Source: Charina bottae (taxonomy: Eukaryota; Chordata; Lepidosauria; Squamata; Charinaidae). Taken from it: a stretch of 64,000 nt of DNA. Of the stretch, positions 59,201 to 64,000 are shown one piece after another (position 1 is the first letter of the stretch; each line of letters starts with the position of its first letter). The stretch spans positions 91,906,001-91,970,000 of the forward strand of contig JALMGJ010000001.1 of the NCBI GenBank assembly GCA_023362775.1. The letters run 5' to 3'. The notes beneath the pieces were generated by a model that was not told where the DNA came from, ran no database searches, and was given only the letters and a program-made list of their open reading frames with translations. The position numbers were made by a program, and so were the translations under genes.

Positions 59201-60459
59201 CAGCCCACCTGTCCCAGTTTTAGTCCTCACCCCACATGGCACTATTTACTCTCTTTTGAATCCCAGGGTCCATTCACCATCTCCCCATTGTATTCCATAT
59301 TGCTTGGTGGTATCTGCAGTTTCTTCCCTAAATCCCTGATCCTGGTGCTCGATTTAAGCACAATTAATTCACTAGGGGACCTTCTCCAGGTCAGCACGAA
59401 AGGAATGATGTGTGGCAAAGATTACCAGCCAGGTACACCACTGTGTGTCAGATTTGGGTAGGTGTAAAATGGACCATGCTGGGTTTGACCAGAAAGTTCA
59501 TAATTTAAAAAGAATCCACTCCCCAAATCCTTCCCCTCTCCAAAGCAATTATTTGATTACTGCCACTCCAACAATAACCTTGATCTTGGAGGGGGGGGTT
59601 TAGTCCCCATAAATTCCAGTCATTAGATTAATTCATATATTCAGCCCAAACCTAGGTGAAATACAGGACAGAGTCAAAGTGGAGGAGGAAAATAAAGATA
59701 CGGTGGTGATCAAGTGGATTCAGCATGGTTATGTAGGCATAACGGAAAGCTGTCTGCCATAAAGATAAGTGTTTCTCACCTGTGTTGAAAGTGTCCATCC
59801 AGCATAAGCTCCCTATATTTGCTTAATCCGTTTGTTTTAGACTTGAAAGGGAAGAAAGCACCACCCTTAGTTGTGACCGTTGTTGTTTCTGCACAAACAA
59901 AGGGGCGGGAAGACCTTGTGAACAAAGTGGCTTCTCCTGAGTTGTGTGCTCTTGTCTTTCTTCTCAGATGTTTAAGGACCCTGAATCCAAGAAAGAAACT
60001 ACTAAGGCCCTTACTGAAACCATCCAGGCAAAACTGGAAGTGGCCCATGCTAAAATAGAGGCTGCAGAGGCTAAGAAAGAAACCTTAGAAGCTCAGAGGA
60101 AAGCTGAAGAAGCTAAAGAATCGGCAGAAGCGGCTCAGGCTCGGGAGGACAACCTGCTGTCCTATGTCTCCAAAATTGCCGGTTTGGCCTACCAGCAAGC
60201 TGCAGAGGCAGAATACGACTCTGCCCAGGCTCGGAAAGCCATAGCAGTGGCAGAGGCCATCCAAGTGGCTGCCTTCACTGATGGCAGAGTTCTCCGGAAC
60301 CACAAGGAGAAGCATCATCGAAGCCATCGGAGCCATGGGGAATGCCGGTGTCACCACCACCACCACCACCACCATGGCCCCCATGAGCGCCAGAGTGATT
60401 TTGAGACCCAGAGTGATCTCATCCACTCTGAACCAGAGACTCTGAGCAGCACCCGATAA
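51619..60459 (+). CDS. Unrecognised coiled-coil protein with C-terminal poly-His, 260 aa, seven coding exons
   Basis: Function unknown; I recognise no family. Coding exons: 51619-51701, 52701-52728, 54277-54318, 56490-56517, 57410-57440, 57533-57611 and 59968-60459. All have AG/GT borders and compatible phases and total 783 nt. The start ATG is in a good context (AGGATGG), 3 nt into the exon. Residues 1-35 are polar. Residues about 36-97 form a Leu/Lys/Glu coiled coil (LKKVLVENKHLKNA, LLSEIGTLLTEIAFLKEV). Residues 98-175 are Ala/Glu/Lys-rich (AKLEVAHAKIEAAEAKKETL). Residues about 176-205 are Ala-rich, followed by a basic His-rich stretch (HKEKHHRSHRSHGECRC), eight His (226-233) and an acidic Ser/Glu tail. 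No signal peptide or membrane span is evident. The five middle exons are tiny (28-79 nt). Neighbour DRC1 diverges to the left. A role in cilia would be speculation. Confidence 0.8.
52701..52728 (+). CDS. Unnamed coiled-coil gene, exon of 28 nt
   Basis: A C-rich run plus AG gives the acceptor and GTAAGT is the donor. It encodes (R)EKAVKMECL. As a micro-exon it is supported mainly by phase and splice signals. Confidence 0.65.
52948..52987. repeat. (ATT)n microsatellite
   Basis: About 13 ATT units. Confidence 0.9.
53231..53559. mobile_element. Non-autonomous hAT element, GCGACACA family, copy 1 (329 bp)
   Basis: The ends CATAGCTTTCCAAACTG and CAGTTTGGAAAGCACTG are inverted. An exact 8-bp duplication GCTTAGTT flanks it (53223-53230 and 53560-53567). 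Subterminal GTGTGTCGCGACACTTTAGT and a very GC-rich core (GCC/GCG triplets) lie inside. Long open frames inside are compositional artefacts. Confidence 0.93.
53652..54078. mobile_element. Possible hAT-type repeat
   Basis: CCAGCCCTGGAGTAACCATT at the left and TATCAATCTGGCTCTGG at the right resemble inverted hAT ends. GCTTAGGGTA occurs at both sides (53690 and 54050). No target duplication recognised. Confidence 0.35.
54277..54318 (+). CDS. Unnamed coiled-coil gene, exon of 42 nt
   Basis: The acceptor is GTTGTCTTTCAG and the donor GTAAGT. It encodes LKKVLVENKHLKNA, heptad-like. Confidence 0.75.
55113..55600 (-). mobile_element. CR1/L2-like LINE 3' fragment
   Basis: The minus frame at 55329-55544 reads VREFHLTGSRKRAFSAVAPA and PEIRRSPSLLDFRKRLKTWF, the standard LINE C-terminus. 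It is followed by the tail (CACCGCCCAACTCCCCCTAG on plus) and (TTTA)n at 55113-55147. Confidence 0.88.
55605..55802 (-). mobile_element. tRNA-derived SINE, second family
   Basis: On plus: GCTTGGACAAGTCCCTGCAG, GAAGTGGTTTGCCACTGCCT, CCCAAGGTCACCCAGCCGGC and CCACTACACCAAACTGGCCC. It is the reverse of the layout at 36786 and lies directly next to the LINE fragment. Confidence 0.85.
55803..55935 (-). mobile_element. Retroelement fragment with hammerhead-like stem (family B), copy 1
   Basis: GAAGGTTCTCAGTCATCCAG, GGATTTCTATTTTCTTAGTG and GAAACGTTTCACTCCTTATC are shared with 62273-62400. On the minus strand CTCCTT/AAGGAG forms a hairpin followed by GAAAC. The core 5' half is damaged. Confidence 0.6.
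56191..56240. repeat. (ATAC)n microsatellite
   Basis: About 11 units of CATA/TACA. Confidence 0.9.
56490..56517 (+). CDS. Unnamed coiled-coil gene, exon of 28 nt
   Basis: The acceptor is CTTTCTTGCAG and the donor GTAAAG. It encodes VLFLKQQNK plus one base. Confidence 0.7.
57410..57440 (+). CDS. Unnamed coiled-coil gene, exon of 31 nt
   Basis: The acceptor is CCTTTCCAG and the donor GTCAGT. It encodes (E)KDNNVDDCK plus two bases. Confidence 0.65.
57533..57611 (+). CDS. Unnamed coiled-coil gene, exon of 79 nt
   Basis: The acceptor is CTCTTTTTTAAG and the donor GTGAGT. It encodes SKEKLLSEIGTLLTEIAFLK then EVREQL, a clear coiled coil. Confidence 0.8.
57789..58169. mobile_element. Non-autonomous hAT element, GCGACACA family, copy 2 (381 bp)
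   Basis: The ends CAGAGCTTTCCAAACTG and AACTTTGGAAAGCCCTG are inverted and flanked by an exact 8-bp duplication TTCTAGGG (57781-57788 and 58170-58177). The GC-rich core contains repeats of TTTTCCCGCGGCGACACA (near 57985 and 58104, and inverted near the right end). It lies in the last intron of the unnamed gene. Confidence 0.95.
58442..58513 (+). mobile_element. LINE 3'-end fragment
   Basis: GTAACCGCCCAGAGTCCCTC, GGGGGAGATGGGCGGTCATA and an (AAAT)n tail. Confidence 0.85.
59968..60459 (+). CDS. Unnamed coiled-coil gene, last coding exon with poly-His
   Basis: The acceptor is CTTTCTTCTCAG and the stop TAA is at 60457-60459. It encodes 163 residues: Ala/Glu/Lys coiled coil, an Ala-rich helix (YQQAAEAEYDSAQARKAIAV), a His/Arg-rich stretch, eight His and a Ser/Glu tail ending SSTR. 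It is the longest open frame of the locus. ATTAAA at 60530-60535 is a likely poly(A) signal. Confidence 0.85.
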   Translation: MFKDPESKKETTKALTETIQAKLEVAHAKIEAAEAKKETLEAQRKAEEAKESAEAAQAREDNLLSYVSKIAGLAYQQAAEAEYDSAQARKAIAVAEAIQVAAFTDGRVLRNHKEKHHRSHRSHGECRCHHHHHHHHGPHERQSDFETQSDLIHSEPETLSSTR

Positions 60460-60656
60460 AGAAGGCAGGAAGAAAGCAGGGCTGGGTGGGGTGGCTTGAT
60501 AGTTAATGTCATTTGAGGAAGCGTGCACAATTAAAATTTTTGTTTGAACCATGGACAACTGATTCATTTTATCCTGTAGTCCTTCCCCACTTCACACAAT
60601 TTGCATTAGTGCTTTCTGGCTGGCAGAGACTCTTCTTCTGCAGTACACTGTTATTA

Positions 60657-61064
60657 CAGGTAGTCCTCGACTTACGACCACAATTGGGACCAGAACTTCC
60701 ATCACTAAGAGAGGCAGTCATTAAGTGAGTCATGCCTGATTTTATGACATTTTTTGCCACGGTCATTAAGTGAATCACCACAATTGCTAAGTAAATCACA
60801 TGGTCGTTAAGTGAATGCGGCTTTCCCCATTGACTTGCTTGTTGGAAGCTGGCTGGGAAGGTCACAAATGGCAATCATGTGACCCCAGGACACTGCAACC
60901 ATTGTAAATGCATGCCAGTTGCCAAGCACCTGAATTTTGATTATGTGACCACAGGGACGCTGTGACAGTCATAAGTGCGAGGACCGGTTGTAAGTCACCT
61001 TTTCCAGTGCTGTCATAACTTTGAACGGACACTAAACGAATGGTCGTAAGTCAATGACTACCTG
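60657..61064. mobile_element. Tc1/mariner Tigger-like MITE (408 bp)
   Basis: The ends CAGGTAGTCCTCGACTTACG and CGTAAGTCAATGACTACCTG are inverted and flanked by TA on both sides. Inside are variants of GGTCGTTAAGTGAAT and TCATAAGTGCGAGGAC. No coding capacity. It begins about 120 bp after the likely poly(A) signal of the unnamed gene. Confidence 0.85.
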
Positions 61065-61284
61065 TATACCATTGCATCCCTCCCCTATATTTCCAGCATT
61101 CTTTAAAGCCCTGTTCAGACCTACTGAATGCATGGCAGCAGGATTACATGCCTCCCTATATATTAAGTTGTACTAAAGGGAGCTTCATTTTTCAGATTTT
61201 ATAATGAATATGTAGAGATCAAGCAGTCATGCTCCCTCCCCATGTAAGTAAGTATGTAATGATTTTTATAAATATGTATGTATG

Positions 61285-61360
61285 TCTATATTATTATTCA
61301 TTATTATTTATTTAAATTTATTGGCCACCCAACTCCGGTGGACTCCAGTGGACTATATGA
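61285..61360 (-). repeat. LINE 3'-end remnant
   Basis: ATTATTTATTTAAATTTATT then GGCCACCCAACTCCGGTGGA; a short, diverged tail. Confidence 0.6.
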
Positions 61361-61826
61361 AATGACTTAATTTTTCAACAGCCCACTCTCAATTTTTTTA
61401 AAAAAATAATAATGTAAATAATTTTTTTAAATAATTCAGGATTTAAAGCTTTAAGAAAGCTGTTCCAAACTGCTAGACTATAGTTTGGAACGCACATTGA
61501 GACAGTAACAATCCTCAATTCTGCATTGCAACCCAAAACTATCTTAATCTTTTAAAAATGCAAAACTCGCCTTGTGAATATTTCCAAACTTTTAGTCTCC
61601 CTGGGGAACAAAGGGTGCAAAAGTGCTAATAAAACCCAAGGCCCTGTTTTGCTCTGCATTTCATAAAGCATCAGTTGTTTATCTTAACAAAAGGCCGTGT
61701 CTCCCAGCCAAAGAGCACTCAGTCCCCCTCTCTAATCAAGACCAGTTTTCTTAAAACATGAGTTCAGTTCTTAGTTTGGGCTTCAGGAGTTGGCTTGCTG
61801 ATGCTCTTTGTGCCAATGCCTGCAAC

Positions 61827-62117
61827 CAGAGCTTTCCAAACTGTGTGTCAGGACACGTTAGTGTGTCGGCTGCAGTGTCTGGGTGTGTCGCACCTGCTGC
61901 TGCCTACGAGCCCTGCCAGGGTTCCACGCAGGTCCTAGTGCCCGCCTTGTGCCCTGCTGCCTCCAAACCTGCTGTGATTCTGCGCAGGTCCTAGTGCCTG
62001 CTTTGTGCCCTGCTGTAAGAGTGTGTCACGAAATGATGCCCTGCTGTAAAAAGTGTGTCGCGAAGTGATGCATGTCTAAAAAGTGTGTCACCAACATGAA
62101 AAGTTTGGAAAGCTCTG
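61827..62117. mobile_element. Non-autonomous hAT element, GCGACACA family, copy 3 (291 bp)
   Basis: The ends CAGAGCTTTCCAAACTG and AAGTTTGGAAAGCTCTG are flanked by an exact 8-bp duplication CCTGCAAC (61819-61826 and 62118-62125). The core differs from copies 1-2: CTGCTG/GTCCTAGTGCC motifs in tandem and several AAGTGTGTCGCGAA-like units. Confidence 0.95.
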
Positions 62118-62272
62118 CCTGCAACAATTACTTGGTTGAGGCTTCTGCTTCCAGACCTGAAGGGGCAGAGAATGAAAAATTACATTTTGAAACCCATTTA
62201 AGTGTAATGAGTGTGCGGCAGGTGGGGATTTTCAGGAGGAAAATATTTTGAAAGCAGAATTAGGCCTTGTGT

Positions 62273-62400
62273 CGATGAAGGTTCTCAGTCATCCAGGTGG
62301 AACAGTCTGTGGCTTGAATCATGTCAACTGGATTTCTATTTTCTCAGTAGAAACGTTTCACTCCTTATCCAAGGAGCTTCTTCAGTCTGAGTAAAGTTAG
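62273..62400 (-). mobile_element. Retroelement fragment with hammerhead-like motif (family B), copy 2
   Basis: The minus strand reads CTCAGA, CTGAAGA, AG, CTCCTT GGAT AAGGAG, T, GAAAC, GTTTCTACTGAG. Core CUGANGA and GAAA are present, stem II is perfect over 6 bp, and CTCAG can pair with CTGAG as stem I. The cleavage position is GTT rather than GTC. Confidence 0.6.
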
Positions 62401-62672
62401 TAAGGGAATCCTTAAATATGTTTCTAGGGTGGCTGTGTGACCTTGCACCTGGGGCTAGGTCATGGTTATATTGAGATGTTTATTTCTAAGTCCCTTTATC
62501 ATCTAAAGGAGGATCGTTAATTAGGCCTTGCAACTTCAATCACTAGCAAACAACTTCAGGGCAGTGGAGAAGAAACTGCATCAGAGAAATGGTGTCTCTT
62601 CTCCTGCTTATTTTCCTGTACAAACTCCATTCACTGGACATCTTGGTTGTACTATAGGAGGAAAGGTTAGGG

Positions 62673-62807
62673 CGGTGTTTCTCAACCTTGGCAAACTTAA
62701 GATGTGTGGACTTCAATTCCCAGAATTCCTCAACCAGCCTTGCTGGCTGGTGAATTCTGGGAACTGAAGTCCACACATCTTAACGTTGCTAAGGTTGAGA
62801 AACACTG
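62673..62807. mobile_element. Hairpin hAT MITE, copy 2
   Basis: CGGTGTTTCTCAACCTTGGC and GCTAAGGTTGAGAAACACTG ends, almost full palindrome, and exact 8-bp duplication GGTTAGGG (62665-62672 and 62808-62815). Confidence 0.93.
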
Positions 62808-62815
62808 GGTTAGGG

Positions 62816-63433
62816 AAAAGGTATAGGCAGAGATACATTATACCTTCTCCACATATTACTCTGCTTTAAAGTGCTTTCTTAACCTGTTGCAAGAAAGGTT
62901 CAAGTTGATAAAAATAGAGATCATTTGGAGGAAGACCAGAGCTGGTGGCCAAACCAAACAGAACTGAAGGTCAAGGAAAAAACACTTCCGGTTTGTGAAG
63001 CTCTCTACTGGGAAAAATCTTGAAAAGAGCAGATAGCTGATGAAAACAGGTAACAGAGCCCAGTGTTAGAAAGGTTCAAGCAAAATATGAATAGAAGGAA
63101 CATAAGCAAGGAGTTCTTAAACATTTGAAACATTCAGAAGCACTAGGAGACCCTTAAGGTAAAGCACAAGTATTGTGCATTATTTGCTCTAAGGGATTGC
63201 TGGAGTGAAAGTGAAAAGCCACAGAGAGCTTCAGTTATTTCTGGAAGTGCAACACACAGTTAACTCCAGAATTGTATTTTTAAAACAATCTCCTTCAATT
63301 TGAAAAGAAATACTTTATTCATGGAATTAAGCAGTTTGCCTAATAAACCTCTTCCATTCATAACTTTGTATCAAATAGTGATATTAGTCTGAGGCCTAGG
63401 CCACAGGAACCAAGCTGTTGAGTTTCTGCAGAG
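62816..63433. other. Right-hand flank, nothing recognised
   Basis: No exon, RNA gene or element end seen between MITE copies 2 and 3. The same holds for 63577-64000. Confidence 0.4.
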
Positions 63434-63568
63434 CCGTGTTTCTCAACCTTGGTGGCTTGAAGATGTGTGGACTTCAACTCCCAGAATTCCCCAGCCAGCC
63501 ATGCTGGCTGGGGAATTCTAGGAGTTGAAGTCCACACATCTTCAAGCCGCCAAGGTTGAGAAACACTG
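63434..63568. mobile_element. Hairpin hAT MITE, copy 3
   Basis: CCGTGTTTCTCAACCTTGG and CCAAGGTTGAGAAACACTG ends. The centre CCAGCCAGCCATGCTGGCTG is palindromic. Flanks CTGCAGAG and CTACAGAG are a 7-of-8 target duplication. Confidence 0.93.
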
Positions 63569-64000
63569 CTACAGAGTGAACTGTTAGCAGCAGTTACAGA
63601 TTTCATAGTACAGCAAGATCTTAAACAATACAGCAGAGAGTTTAAAACAACTAAGCTTCAACATTTTGAAAAAGGAAACAATGGAATAGCTGTATATTCT
63701 GTAACAGTAGAATAACTCTTTTAGCCACACATGTCTAAGGCTGACTTTTGCAAATATTTTGCAAGGGTTGAACAGGCCTTTCTGTTTCAAAACTTCAAAT
63801 TGTCTAATCATTTTCTGCTTTATAACCTATTTCGAAAGATTTGGGAAGACGGGTTGCATGAGAATGTGTCTGAGGAGCCAATGTTGAACCGATTCTGAGA
63901 TTGGTTGAATGCATGCAAACTTGGGGGGGAAAGTTAATGAGTGCCTTAAGTGCAAGGGGGAAAGGTAGTTATTAAATGTGATGGGTTGATCCCTACTCTT

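Noticed and set aside
58703..59461. Plus-strand open frame of 252 codons
   Set aside because: No recognisable domain, low-complexity Ser/Leu/Pro composition, and it lies in an intron between two well-supported exons. Not excluded as an alternative exon, but no splice pair was found.

Overview
The window looks like a squamate reptile (lizard or snake) nuclear genome: AT-rich DNA, short exons in long introns, and squamate-type repeats. These include Sauria-type tRNA SINEs with CCTTTACC-type tails, a BovB 3' end, CR1/L2-like LINE 3' ends, an R4-like LINE, short hAT elements with 8-bp target duplications and many microsatellites. It holds three protein-coding loci.

(1) Positions 978-8319, + strand: the 3' end of OTOF (otoferlin). 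It covers the last C2 domain (C2F) and the membrane anchor, and ends in two alternative, equal-length terminal coding exons (7032-7212 and 8139-8319). (2) Positions 12581-38125, - strand: a complete 17-exon DRC1 (dynein regulatory complex subunit 1, CCDC164). Every splice phase was followed, giving 2316 nt and 771 aa, with the start codon in a CpG-rich block at about 37.7-38.2 kb. OTOF and DRC1 converge tail to tail, as in human 2p23.3. (3) Positions about 46.1-60.46 kb, + strand: a gene I do not recognise. Seven coding exons join in frame to a 260-aa Ala/Glu/Lys-rich coiled-coil protein with an eight-His run near its C-terminus. A non-coding first exon at about 46.15 kb is probable. On the DRC1 5' side, where mammals have SELENOI, only this gene is seen.

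Repeats by region: OTOF introns carry a Sauria SINE nested between two inverted repeat arms (5.77-6.55 kb). The OTOF-DRC1 gap (9-12 kb) has retroelement fragments that can fold as minimal hammerhead ribozymes. DRC1 introns hold CR1, L2/CR1-like, SINE and BovB pieces and a 1.8-kb broken R4-like LINE. The 38.3-46 kb gap has a candidate solo LTR and another Sauria SINE. The third gene and its 3' flank carry three copies of a hAT family with GCGACACA-like internal motifs, three hairpin hAT MITEs and a Tigger-like MITE.

All calls come from reading the sequence and from remembered family features. No database search was run.
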